Positions 1 to 11,800 of a stretch of 64,000 bases of DNA are shown here, piece by piece. The DNA is taken from contig CM066912.1 of assembly GCA_033964015.1 (NCBI GenBank), forward strand, positions 34,103,205 through 34,167,204, written 5' to 3'. Both the position numbers and the translations under genes were made by a program. Under the pieces are notes generated by a model. That model was not told the DNA's origin, did no database searches, and worked only from the letters and a program-made list of their open reading frames with translations. The first letter of the stretch is position 1. Every line of letters starts with the position of its first letter. This DNA is from Scolanthus callimorphus (taxonomy: Eukaryota; Cnidaria; Anthozoa; Actiniaria; Edwardsiidae).

Positions 1-705
1 CAGTCATGTAAGGAATGTATTATCAAAAGTAGGCAAGCGTGTAGGCATGTTAGGTCGTCTTCGTGGCAATTTGACTACTCACAGTGCGAATGTTATCTAT
101 ACGACTCTCATATGACCAATTTTAGATTACTGTGATAGTGTGTGGGGCTGCTGCGGTGAGGTAAATAGTCAAAATCTCGAAAACATACAGAAGCGCGCAG
201 GTAGAATTGTAGCGCGAACCAGCCGCAGTTTCCTGCTATGGAATCACTTAAATGGCCAACTCTAGTGAAAGGCGCCAGAGTCATGTATTTAATCTTGTCA
301 AAAAATGCATTGAGGGGCGTTGCCCACAGTATTTTAAGAGCTATTTTCAGTTTAACAGTGCCATATACGCGCGCACTACAAGGCAACGCAATTTGCTGCA
401 TTTCCCGGCTGTTAGGATTGAAGTTGCAAAAAGGTCTTTCTCTTTTTATGGCTGTACCGTTTTTAATAAACTTTCTAAATAACTTTATATATATATATAA
501 TTATTAGATTTTTAATCATTATTAGATTTTTAATCATATATAGTTTTTATCAATTCATAATTATTATTACGTATTATATATGTTTTATATTGTAGATGTG
601 TATTAGTGCTCAGGGCTCCTATTGATAACAGGTTGTTTTATTCAATCTGAAAGGGCTACCCTGAGCCTTATAATTAAATAAAGGTTTCTGTTCTGTTCTG
701 TATAG
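1..705 (+). mobile_element. non-LTR retrotransposon 3' end, copy A (cut by window start)
   Basis: The plus strand carries the tail of a LINE open reading frame, broken by frameshifts, with motifs such as LDYCDSVWGCC missing its start in this copy and AVRIEVAKRSFSFYG near the end. It is followed by an AT-rich 3' UTR and a short (TGTTC)n tail near 685-700. The same sequence recurs at 2,058 onward, where it is more complete. It is the C-terminal part after the reverse transcriptase domain, with CR1/L2/Jockey-like character. No endonuclease or RT catalytic core is present, so this is a dead 5'-truncated copy. Confidence 0.75.
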
Positions 706-2010
706 ATAATCGTATAGATAATCGTATAGATAATCGTATAGATAATCAAATAGATAATCATATAGATAATCATATAGATAATCATAAAACTTAGCCCAAA
801 GTGAATCTTTTCCAACAGAAACACGCCCGATAATCACGCTAGATAATCGTCTAGATAATCGTCTAGATAGTCGTCTAGATAATCGTCTAAAAATCGTATA
901 GATAATCGTATAGATAATCGTCTAGATAATCGTATAGATAATCGTATAGATAATCGTATACATAATTGTATACATAATCGTATAGATAATCGTATTGATA
1001 ATCGTATAGATAATCGCATAGATAATCGTATAGATAATCGTATAGATAATCAAATAGATAATCATATAGATAATCATAAAACTTAGCTCAAAGTGAATCT
1101 TTTCCAACAGAAACACGCCCGATAATCGTCTAGATAACCGTCTAGATAATCCTCTAGATAATCGTCTAGATAATCTTATAGATAATCGTCTAGATAATTG
1201 TCTACATAATCGTCCAGATAATCGTCTAGATAATCGTATAGATAGCCGTATAGATAGTCGTATAGATAATCGTCTAGATAAACCTCTAGATAATCGTCTA
1301 GATAATCGTCTAGATAACGGTCTAGATAATCGTCTAGATAATCGTCTAGATAATCGCATAGATAATCGCATAGATAATCGCATAGATAATCGTACAGACA
1401 ATCGTCTAGATAATCGTCTAGATAATCGTCTTGATAATCGTATAGATAATCGTATAGATAGTCGTATAGATAGTCGTCTAGATAATCGTCTAGATAACCC
1501 TCTAGATAATCGTCTAGATAACCGTCTAGATAATCGTCTAGATAATCGTCTAGATAATCGTATAGATAATCGTCTAGATATTCCTCTAGATAGTCGTATA
1601 GATAATCGTATGGATAATCGTATAGATAATCGTATAGATAATCGTATAGATAATCGTATAGATAATCGTATAGATAATCGTATAGATAATCGTATAGATA
1701 ATCGTATAGATAATCAAATAGATAATCATATAGATAATCATATAGATAATCATAAAACATAGCCCAAAGTGAATCTTTTCCAACAGAAACACACCCGATA
1801 GTCACGCTAGATAATCGTCTAGATAATCGTCTAGATTGTCGTTCGTATAGATAATCGTATAGATAATCATATAGATAATCATATATATAATCATATAGAT
1901 AATCATATAGATAATCAAAACACTTAGCTAATCGTCTAGATAATCGTCCAGATAATCGTCTAGATAATCGTCTAGATAATCGTGTAGATAATCTTCTAGA
2001 TAATCGTATA
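700..2010. repeat. 12-bp satellite, block I
   Basis: This is an uninterrupted array of a 12-bp unit, TAGATAATCGTC, with a common variant in which the last C is A. Runs of one variant are clustered, which suggests local homogenisation. Because the period is a multiple of three and carries no stop codon in several frames, it yields long spurious ORFs rich in RLSRRLSR, DYLDDYLD or DNRLDNR. A 50-bp non-satellite spacer with the core CCCAAAGTGAATC interrupts it near 783-834, 1,072-1,125 and 1,748-1,800. Confidence 0.95.
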
Positions 2011-2757
2011 GAGTTTACATATCTCGGCGTAGTTTTTGACGAGCGTCTTAGCTGGAACAGTCATGTAAGGAATGTATTATCAAAAGTAGGCAAGCGTGTA
2101 GGCATGTTAGGTCGTCTTCGTGGCAATTTGACTACTCACAGTGCGAATGTTATCTATACGACTCTCATATGACCATTTTAGATTACTGTGATAGTGTGTG
2201 GGGCTGCTGCGGTGAGGTAAATAGTCAAAATCTCGAAAACATACAGAAGCGCGCAGGTAGAATTGTAGCGCGAACCAGCCGCAGTTTCCCTGCTATGGAA
2301 TCACTTAAATGGCCAACTCTAGTGGAAAGGCGCCAGAGTCATGTATTTAATCTTGTCAAAAAATGCATTGAGGGGCGTTGCCCACAGTATTTTAAGAGCT
2401 ATTTTCAGTTTAACAGTGCCATATACGCGCGCACTACAAGGCAACGCAATTTGCTGCATTTCCCGGCTGTTAGGATTGAAGTTGCAAAAAGGTCTTTCTC
2501 TTTTTATGGCTGTACCGTTTTTAATAAACTTTCTAAATAACTTTATATATATATATAATTATTAGATTTTTAATCATTATTAGATTTTTAATCATATATA
2601 GTTTTATCAATTCATAATTATATTACGTATTTATATATGTTTTATATTGTAGATGTGTATTAGTGCTCAGGGCTCCTATTGATAACAGGTTGTTTTATTC
2701 AATCTGAAAGGGCTACCCTGAGCCTTATAATTAAATAAAGGTTCTGTTCTGTTCTGT
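2011..2757 (+). mobile_element. non-LTR retrotransposon 3' end, copy B
   Basis: The element starts abruptly inside the satellite with a peptide reading FTYLGVVFDERLSWN, typical of the region just after the RT domain of CR1/L2/Jockey-like LINEs. It continues to a stop near 2,540, followed by an AT-rich 3' UTR and a (TGTTC)n tail at about 2,738-2,756. One frame break near 2,166-2,172 interrupts the reading frame before LDYCDSVWGCC. It is nearly identical to copy A. Confidence 0.8.
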
Positions 2758-3412
2758 ATAGATAATCGTATAGATAATCGTATAGATAATCGTATAGATA
2801 ATCAAATAGATAATCATATAGATAATCATATAGATAATCATAAAACTTAGCCCAAAGTGAATCTTTCCAACAGAAACACGCCCGATAATCACGCTAGATA
2901 ATCGTCTAGATAATCGTCTAGATAGTCGTCTAGATAATCGTCTAAAAATCGTATAGATAATCGTATAGATAATCGTCTAGATAATCGTATAGATAATCGT
3001 ATAGATAATCGTATACATAATTGTATACATAATCGTATAGATAATCGTATTGATAATCGTATAGATAATCGCATAGATAATCGTATAGATAATCGTATAG
3101 ATAATCAAATAGATAATCATATAGATAATCATAAAACTTAGCTCAAAGTGAATCTTTTCCAACAGAAACACGCCCGATAATCAGGCTAGATAATCGTCTA
3201 GATAATCGTCTAGATAATCGTCTAGATAATCGTCTAGATAATCGTCTAGACAATCGTCTATATAATCGTCTAGATAATCACGCTAGATAATCGTCTAGAT
3301 AATCGTCCAGATAATCGTCCAGATAATCGTCACGATAATCGTCCAGATAATCGACAAGATAATCGACCAGATAATCGTCTACATAATCGTCAAGATAATC
3401 GTCTAGATAATC
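2758..3412. repeat. 12-bp satellite, block II
   Basis: Same 12-bp unit as block I, with the 50-bp spacer again at about 2,838-2,888 and 3,128-3,179. Up to about 3,180 it is a near copy of 700-1,125. After that it decays into variants such as TCCAGATAATCG, and ends in unique DNA near 3,413. Confidence 0.93.
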
Positions 3413-3678
3413 AAATTAGATGTCATTATGGGAAAGCTTGACAACATAGCTGCTGCTCCTCCTGCCTGTCTTCCACCCCGCTGTTTTCAACCCCCTTCCG
3501 GCCGCAGCCGCAACCGACCATGGCCGTGCAGAATGTGAGGCCCCAAGTTAATCGCTCGCTTGTCCCCTCCGGTCAACGCCGCAACCGACCGTTGGCGTGC
3601 AGAACGTGCCACGGCTGATATTGGCGAATGGGGTAAGTTATTTCAATAACTTAAAAGTTGTAATGTAGGAAGAAAATA

Positions 3679-4350
3679 ATGGACACAAAAATCAAAACCT
3701 TTACTCTCCGGGTTTCAAGATCAATAGAAATACGTGAATATCGCTCATTTTTGACAAGTTCCCTTCTACCTGCAGTTCGTATCGGCGGAACCGATTTGAG
3801 AATGGATACGAAGAGCTACCGTTACTGCAAAGCAGCAACGAAACCAACAAAGATGGCTCTGCGATTTATAGACGCGATGTGCTCGAAAGAAACGCTAGGC
3901 CGATCAACAGTTAGTGGGAACAGATCAGACCTAGAGGCCTTAGACACAGCACTGCTAATGGGAATTAGAGGTAATTATCTAACAAGTGATTATCAACGAA
4001 ATATATTTATATTTGTATATCGCTGGTATAGGAGTTTAAACACGGTTTAAACAGTTAAAACCTCGTAGTTTGCTGGACAATAACAACCAATGGTTGAGAT
4101 TTATGTTTGAGCGTTGTGAGCCCTTCGTCGTAGTTTGCTGTTTTGGCATCCGTTTCTTGCGAACAAAATTAACTTTTCATGGAGTTTAATGTTTGTCTGT
4201 TCTTTTGACTCTTTTACAGCTGAAGTGTTGGAGTCCTTCATGCATCACTGCCGAACTCCAGCTGAAATGGATAAACTATGGGAGCAATGCAAAGTCAGCA
4301 TTGGAAAACGGTGCCAAAACATCCGCAAGAACGTTACTCGAGAGGACTAG
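3679..4350 (+). CDS. two terminal exons of a possible BEN-domain protein
   Basis: Two exons join cleanly: 3,679-3,970 (ends in phase 1 at GAG|GTAATT) and 4,220-4,350 (after TTTTACAG, stop TAG at 4,350). An in-frame stop lies just before the ATG at 3,679, so that ATG or a nearby acceptor begins the exon. The joined product has the pattern FIDAMCSKETLGRSTVSG, then a leucine-rich turn, then FMHHC and a final KRCQNIRKN. This resembles the C-terminal BEN domain (a DNA-binding helical fold often found in chromatin factors and mobile elements), where FIDALMTPE-like starts and cysteine-plus-basic ends are common. The family call is inference from the pattern alone. About 140 codons remain; upstream exons would lie in 3,413-3,678 or in the satellite, and I see none. 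It may be a relic. Confidence 0.45.
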
Positions 4351-4635
4351 AAAGATTGCTGCTTACTGACAAGTCTGAATTGTATATATCGCTTTATACC
4401 TTTTGTGTATATAAACATTATGAGAATAAACATCAAAGAATTCTAGTTCGAAGTTGTCAAGTATACATGTATAATATAATTATTTACATAGCTCGGCACG
4501 CAGCACGCTTATAATGAAATCAAATAACTAGGTACTGAGTCTTTTTGTAGTTGTCAGGGCTTTGTGATCGCAAACAAAGAGCAGTGTACATTTCGTGGGA
4601 GAATCGAGGTTTATTTGCATCGAAATTCAAAAGCA

Positions 4636-4722
4636 TCTGCCGAAAATTCGCGCGCCGAAAATTCGCGTGCCGAAAATTCGCTCGCCGAAAATTCGTTCGC
4701 CGAAATTTCGCTTCAGAAGCGG
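4636..4722. repeat. short minisatellite, unit about 15-16 bp
   Basis: About five degenerate copies of GCCGAAAATTCGCGC stand in a row and then decay rightward as CCGAAATTTCG. All copies have the same orientation. It sits just before satellite block III. Confidence 0.8.
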
Positions 4723-4811
4723 GAATTCAGCTCTCCGAAATTTCGTCTGAAATATCGCCTTAAACAATGACCGAAATTCGCCGAAATTCTGTCTCGTTTC
4801 TTTTTGCCAGT

Positions 4812-6127
4812 AGTGTAGATAATCGTCTAGATAATCGTATCGATAATCGTCTAGATAATCGTCTAGATAATCGTATAGATAATCGTCTAGATAATCTTAT
4901 AGATAATCGTCTAGATAATTGTCTACATAATCGTCCAGATAATCGTCCAGATAATCGTCTAGATAATCGTATAGATAGTCGTATAGATAGTCGTATAGAT
5001 AATCGTCTAGATAACCCTATGGATAATCGTCTAGATAATCGTCTAGATAACCGTCTAGATAATCGCATAGATAATCGTACAGATAATCGTCTAGATAAAC
5101 GTCTAGATAATCGTATAGATAATCGTATAGATAGTCGTATAGATAGTCGTATAGATAATCGTCTAGATAACCCTCTAGATAATCGTCTGATAACCGTTCT
5201 AGATAATCGTCTAGATAATCGTCTAGATAATCGTCTAGATAATCGCATAGATATCGCATAGATACGCGCGAAGATAATGTATAGATAATCGTATAGATAA
5301 TCGTCTAGATAATCGTCTAGATAATCGTCTAGTAATCGTCTAGATAATCGTATAGATAATCGTATAGATAGTCGTAAGATAATCGTCTAGATAACCCTCT
5401 AGATAATCGTCTAGATAATCGTCTAGATACCGTCTAGATAATCGTCTCTAGATCGTCTAGATAATCGTCTAGATAATCGTCTAGAAATCTTATAGATAAT
5501 CGTCTAGATAATTGTCTACATAATCGTCCAGATAAAGTCCAGATAATCGTCTAGATAATCGATATAGATAGTCGTATAGATAGTCGTATAGATATCGTCT
5601 AGATAACCCTCTAGATATCGTCTAGATAATCGTCTAGATAACCGTCTAGATAATCGTCTAGATAATCGTCAGATATCGCATAGATAATCGCATAGATAAT
5701 CGCACAGATAATCGTACAGATAATCGTCTAGATAATCGTCTAGATAATCGTAAGATAATAAAGTATAGATAGTCGTATAGATAGTCGTATAGATAGTCGT
5801 CTAGATAATCGTCTAGATAAACCTCTAGATAATCGTCTAGATAACCGTCTAGATAATCGTCTAGATAATCGTCTAGATAATCGTCTAGATAATCGTCTAG
5901 AGAATCTTATAGATAATCGTCTAGCTAATTGCTACATAAACGTCCAGATAATCGTCCAGATAATCGTCTAGATAATCGTATATATAGTCGTATAGATAGT
6001 CGTATAGATAATCGTCTAGATAACCCTCTAGATAATCGTCTAGATAATCGTCTAGATAATCGTTTAGATAATCGTCTAGATAATCGTCTAGATAATTGTC
6101 TAGATAATCGTCTAGATAATCGTCTTT
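4812..6127. repeat. 12-bp satellite, block III
   Basis: Same TAGATAATCGTC unit as blocks I and II but without the 50-bp spacer. Between 5,260 and 5,760 many units lack one or two bases, which breaks the open frames that are intact elsewhere. That stretch therefore looks like lower-quality consensus or older repeats. Confidence 0.93.
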
Positions 6128-6440
6128 GTTCCAAGTTGTGGCGAGGTTGGACAAGGCCAACCCCTTTTACAATTAATTAAAGGGAGACTACTTTGCCCTC
6201 TAAGCAAATACAGTCTCAGGCAGGCACAGTCCAAAAACGCAACTTTGCCACACGGACAGATTCAAGAACTTTGTGTCGTAAAGTACGGCCCCCATTTGAA
6301 ATGAATTAATGTATATTGTTATATATTTATTTGTATTTGTCTCTAAGTGGTGTATTTTTATCATGACCTCTTCCTGTAATCCATATTATACTGCAATAGG
6401 ATGGAATAAACTACATTACATTACATTACATTACATAATC
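6128..6440 (+). mobile_element. LINE 3' tail with (ATTAC)n terminus
   Basis: The sequence begins with GGCGAGGTTGGACAAGGCC and runs through an A/T-rich 3' UTR to CAATAGGATGGAATAAACT. It ends in five ATTAC repeats before the satellite resumes. A short tandem pentamer after an AATAAA-like signal is the usual 3' end of CR1/L2-type elements. No coding part remains. Confidence 0.6.
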
Positions 6441-8096
6441 GTCTAGATAATCGTCTAGATAATCGTCTAGATAATCGTCTAGATAATTGTCTAGATAGTC
6501 GTCCAGATAATCGTCCAGATAATCGTCCAGATAATCGTATAGATAATCGTATAGATAATCGTATAGATAAATCGTATAGATAATCGTATAGATAATCATA
6601 TAGATATTTAGATAATCATAAACCTTAGCCCAAAGTGAATTTTTTCAACAGAAACACGCCCGATAATCGTCTAGATAATCGTCTAGATAATCGTCTAAGA
6701 ATCGTCTAGATAATCATATAGAAATCATCTAGATAATCATATAGATAATCATAAACCTTACCCCAAAGTGAATCTTTTCCAACAGAAACACGCCCGATAA
6801 TCACGCTTGATTACGTCTAGATAATCGTCTAGATAATCGCTAGAGATAATCGTCTAGATAATCGTCTAGATAATCGTCTAGATATCGTCTAGATAATCGT
6901 CTAGATATCGTCTAGATAATCGTCTAGATAATCGTCTAGATAATCGTCTAGATAAGTCTAGATAATCGTCTAGATAATCGTCTAGATAATCGTCTACATA
7001 CTCGTCTAGATAGTCGTCTAGATAGTCGTATAGATAATCGTATAGATGTGTATAGATAATCGTATAGATAATCATAAACCTTAGCCCAAAGTGAATCTTT
7101 TTCAACAGAAAACACGCCCGATAATCGTCTAGATAATCGTCTAGATAATCGTCTAGATAATCGTCGATAATCGTCTAGATAATCGTCTAGATAATCGTTA
7201 GATAACCGTCTAGATAATCATATAGATAATCATCTAGATAATCATAAACCCCAAAGTGAATCTTTTCCAACAGAACACGCCCGATAATCACGCTTGATTA
7301 TCGTCTAGATAATCGTCTAGATAATCGCATAGATAATCGCATAGATAATCGTTACAGATAATCGTATAGATAATCGTCTAGATAATCGTTAGATAATCGT
7401 CTAGATAATCGTAGATAATCGTATAGATAATCGTATAGATAGTCGTATAGATAATCGTCTAGATAAACCCTCTAGATAATCGTCTAGATAATCGTCTAGA
7501 TAACCGTCTAGATAAATCCTCTAGATAATGTCTAGATAATCTTATAGATAATCGTCTAGATAATTGTCTACATAATCGTCCAGATAATCGTCTAGATAAT
7601 CGTATAGATAGCCGTATAGATAGTCGTATAGATAATCGTCTAGATAAACTCTAGATAATCGTCTAGATAATCGTCTAGATAACGGTCTAGATAATCGTCT
7701 AGATAATCGTCTAGATAATCGCATAGATAATCGCATAGATAATCGCATAGATAATCGTACAGACAATCGTCTAGATAATCGTCTAGATAATCGTCTTGAT
7801 AATCGTATAGATAATCGTATAGATAGTCGTATAGATAGTCGTTAGATAATCGTCTAGATAACCCTCTAGATAATCGTCTAGATAACCGTCTAGAAATCGG
7901 TCTAGATAATAGTCTAGATAATCGTATAGAAATCGTCTAGAGATTCCTCTAGATAGTCGTATAGATAATCGTATGGATAATCGTATAGATAATCGTATAG
8001 ATAATCGTATAGATAATCGTATAGATAATCGTATAGATAATCGTATAGATAATCGTATAGATAATCGTATAGATAATCAAATAGATAATCATATAG
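6437..8096. repeat. 12-bp satellite, block IV
   Basis: The 12-bp unit returns, with the 50-bp CCCAAAGTGAATC spacer at about 6,610-6,665, 6,749-6,801, 7,072-7,126 and 7,246-7,288. The part from 7,530 to 8,096 follows the same order of variants as 1,176-1,740, including the unusual TAGATAGCCG unit, so it is a second copy of that segment. It runs into the N gap. Confidence 0.93.
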
Positions 8097-8196
8097 NNNN
8101 NNNNNNNNNNNNNNNNNNNNNNNNNNNNNNNNNNNNNNNNNNNNNNNNNNNNNNNNNNNNNNNNNNNNNNNNNNNNNNNNNNNNNNNNNNNNNNNN
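8097..8196. other. assembly gap, 100 N
   Basis: Exactly 100 unknown bases, the usual placeholder for a gap of unknown size, placed at the edge of the satellite field. The missing last exon of the ARFGAP gene could be inside it. From 8,197 to 8,848 I see only unique-looking noncoding DNA. Confidence 0.98.
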
Positions 8197-8848
8197 TAAT
8201 CAGTACAAATAATAATCAGCACCTCCGTGAAAAAGTGAACAAAGAGATGGTACAATACCATGGTGTTATTGTACCATGTGCGTATAAACTAGGAAAAAAA
8301 GTAAACTCCACTTACTTTTCCTGTTACTCTTGCTACTCCTTCCTTATCTGAGAATAATCAGTTGATGAAGCTCGACCTACAACAACAAGGAATGGAGGTA
8401 CAAGAGATGGTTCTACGAAAATGTGTCCTTCTGACGAAAATGAGAGGAAAATTTACATGAATTTGTTTCAACTTCAGGTCAGGTTCTTCTCGTAGAAGAA
8501 ATGATGATTTAAACAGTTCAGTCAGTCACCATTTTCCCGCGCCTAGTAAAATTAAAGATTCAAAGAAAGTGTCTATTTCCATCGGCTTATGTAGGAATTG
8601 TAGTGCGCTATTTAGATTGAATTTGGGAGTGAAGAATAAACTTTGTTTGCAGTTGTTTATTTCGAGATGTCTACACCTTTCGAGTGTCTCGCCCAACATC
8701 ACAAGTGCTCTAAGTTTCCGATAAAGTCATACCATTACTCTATCGGTGAAATAGAGCATAGATTTGGGCTAAGAGTGCGCGTTAAATCGTAGCTATATTA
8801 AAAAGGGCTTAGTGGCAACGTTTTTTGCTTCTTTGTTGTTTGTTTTAC

Positions 8849-11800
8849 CTCGGGACGAACTTTCATCGCCAAACAAGTCAGCACTTGAGATCCCTGAGGA
8901 ATTTTGCATCCGATCCAACCGGGACTTCACTCCATACGCTTCCTGAAAATAAACAGAGAAAACAGCTAATTAGTAAGGGGGACGTTTTCACTCAACTTGC
9001 TTTATGGAGTAGGCAGAATACCGGTTTGCATACAGACTATACAGGTCATCGTCCTCAATAAGGGCCCGATCATTCCAGAATATTGGACATTCGAGTCCGC
9101 GCTTGCCCAGCGGAAACTCGCATGATAATGAATGCAATCACACTCGTCAATTCTGCGCACTACGTTCAAGCACCAATTTAATTGATTCAGTAGACAAATT
9201 AGTATCCAACTTGAGAAGGCAGACTTAAACGAAACATAGCAACACGAGTGGGAGCATTGCTTTTCCCTTTATATTTCACTGTAAGGGAAAGAATGACGCC
9301 CTCTTATTAGTCAGACATTATGATCCAAGGTGACAATATCCCATGCAGTGGACGGTTTAAGGATCGAGTATTCATAGGATGAATAATTTGCCTCAAAGCG
9401 TTGCTATGCAAATCGGGTTATTTGAAACCTTCAACGCGCGTGCAAACTTCTCCCGCAATTTATGACTAACTCGGCATTTTCCACGAAACGAAGCCTCTCA
9501 CAATTTGTAACAATGTTTCCTTGAGATAATGCGCTATAACGAATTTTAATCCGGTACGGTTTTTAACATATTCCACAAGGTTTTGATACCCACTTTGTCT
9601 CAAATTTCCACATGAATAGGCATTGCCATGTTGTTGCTCCATAACATTGCATAACATGGCGTCTGTTGGTCGCCGAATTTAAGCACAATTTCAAGGGTTT
9701 ATGGAACATATAAGCACATATTCTATTACGTGTTTTTCAGCTGATTTACAAACGTTTATATCTATTTTACTATTTCCGAGTCCGAACTTTCGTGTAGACG
9801 ACCTTCCAAGGTAGTGGCGGACAAAAATTTGTAGGTGATTTCAGTGATTTCGGGCTAAATTACAGAGGACATGAGAGCCTTGGTGGAGTCAGATAGCCGG
9901 GGTACGATGGAACAGTTTCCAAAGCGTATCAATACTCAATTTATCGCTCGTAAGACTTCATATACTATGCTAGTTAATATCAGAAGTCCGAACTTTTTGC
10001 TAAGTCTGTTTGCAGAGGAACTCCCATACATTCTTGTATTTTTCGCAGTCATTATGCAAATGAGCGGCCGCCATCTTCACCAATATTTCTGGGAATGTAC
10101 CAAATTGAATTTGATTGCACGTCGGCCAACTTAATCGAAATCATCAATAACCTGCTTGCATGCGGCTTCTGGGTGTTTTTCTCGCGAGAATATTTGAATA
10201 TATCGCTTCTCGGCCTTTTGGCTAAGATCAAGTGTAGTATCTTGAATATTTGGAGCGAGCGCTCGCCCCCGAGACCGCGCGCCTCTCATAATCCAACATG
10301 ACGCCCGATCAGCAACGGACGGTTTTTATTGCGATAAAAATATCCAGAAACGCCTGCAAGCAGGCTAGATCGCCAACAAAAATGGCAACAACAGTAACAA
10401 CAACTAAGCAAGAGCAACACCAGTAACACCCATCGACAGAGTCTCTTTACTGCACTTACATCATCTCTATCGCCATGGTACTGAGAGGAAGATATGCCCT
10501 TGGCGTTTCCAAACCTCCGTTGTGCTTCATCAGTGGAAGTTGTTTCAGGTATGTCTCTTTTTGACCTTGACTGAGAAAAGACAACTACACACTCAATACT
10601 CGAAAGCTTCGTTTCTAAATAATTGTTTCTTGAGTATTTGAATTATGGCTCATTTTATGAAAATAAGCCCAGCTATGCGTGGGATTCCTGTGGTGACTCG
10701 GAACTTCTCTCGCCCATTCTCGAACCCAGAGCTCCCCGGCTCATCACCTTGCTGGGGGGGGGGGGGGGGAGAATCTGGTTGCCACTGACGCATGCGCGAG
10801 ATTTGATACAGAGCCGTTCATTCTCGAACCCAGAGCTCCCCAGCTCGTAATCTCGCGGGGTAGGCTCTGGTGACAGCCACTGACGCATGCGCGAGATTTA
10901 ATACAGAGCCGTTGAGAGAAAGACTTTCAGCGCATGCTCCAATGCTCAAAATCAAACCAATCAGCGACGGCCCTCAAATGTATGTCCCCAGAGCCTTCCT
11001 GCGAGGAGACGAGCTGGGGAGCTCTGGGTACGAGAATGAGAGCCGTTGAGAGGAACAACTTTCTGCGCATGCCCGAACGTTCAAAATCAGCCAATCAGCG
11101 AGGCTCCCAAGTGGATGTCCCCAGGGCCTCCCCAATGAGCAGACGAGTCGCATTGTATTTCACATTTTGCAAGTGCATGGTGCATATGGTGCCTTGACAT
11201 TACCTTTCTTCTCTGCTTGTTCTTCTATCACTTGAGTACGATGAACTTGCTCTGATATCATCCCTATGCGAGCAAACACAAATCTTTATGATAGCTTACA
11301 CCTCTTCATAGATCAGGTTGCCTACCATTATGCCGGATTTTCAGGGTGTGACGTAAATGTACAGTCAATAGATCTCCTCGGCTTGGGCGTAATGTTTCCT
11401 ATTTCGAATCATGTGCCATTCATTTGAATAATCTTTCTTTGTTTGACATGCTTCGATATTCATATCCTTCAATGCGTAGCAGAAAAAACAAAGAAAGAAT
11501 ACTCAGGGGAATGTCACGTGTTCAGAAATGGGAAAACATTACGCCCCAGCGAGGAGGTCTACCGGTATTTAGGGCCCCTCCTAGAAATTTCTGGTTTTGC
11601 TTGAAATGTAGTCATGTGTTTAAAAATTCCTTTGCACCTTGTGATAAAGCAATCCATGACAGCTCTAAATACTGACCGCCATTCCAGTTACTGATGAAAG
11701 CTATTATGGAAGAATTTGATTTAAAAATTATGGAAAGAACTATCCAGAACAGGGCCCTGCATTGAAATTACGCCATTCTTGTTTATTATATGACCTACCT

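Larger units (their letters stand above)
1..3180. repeat. 2.05-kb tandem duplication (LINE tail plus satellite)
   Basis: Bases from 1 match those from 2,058, and bases at 834-1,019 match 2,889-3,074, an offset of 2,055-2,057. The LINE tail and the following satellite with its spacers were therefore copied together, with only scattered single-base differences. The duplication is recent, or is an assembly artefact of the repeat field. Confidence 0.85.

Noticed and set aside
922..1805. Long minus-strand frames of RLSRRLSR and DYLDDYLD type in the satellite
   Set aside because: They result from a 12-bp period without stops; both strands and several frames are open, and codon content simply mirrors the repeat.
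700..8096. Regularly spaced repeats that might suggest a CRISPR-like array
   Set aside because: The unit is 12 bp with no unique spacers, and the window is animal DNA with introns.
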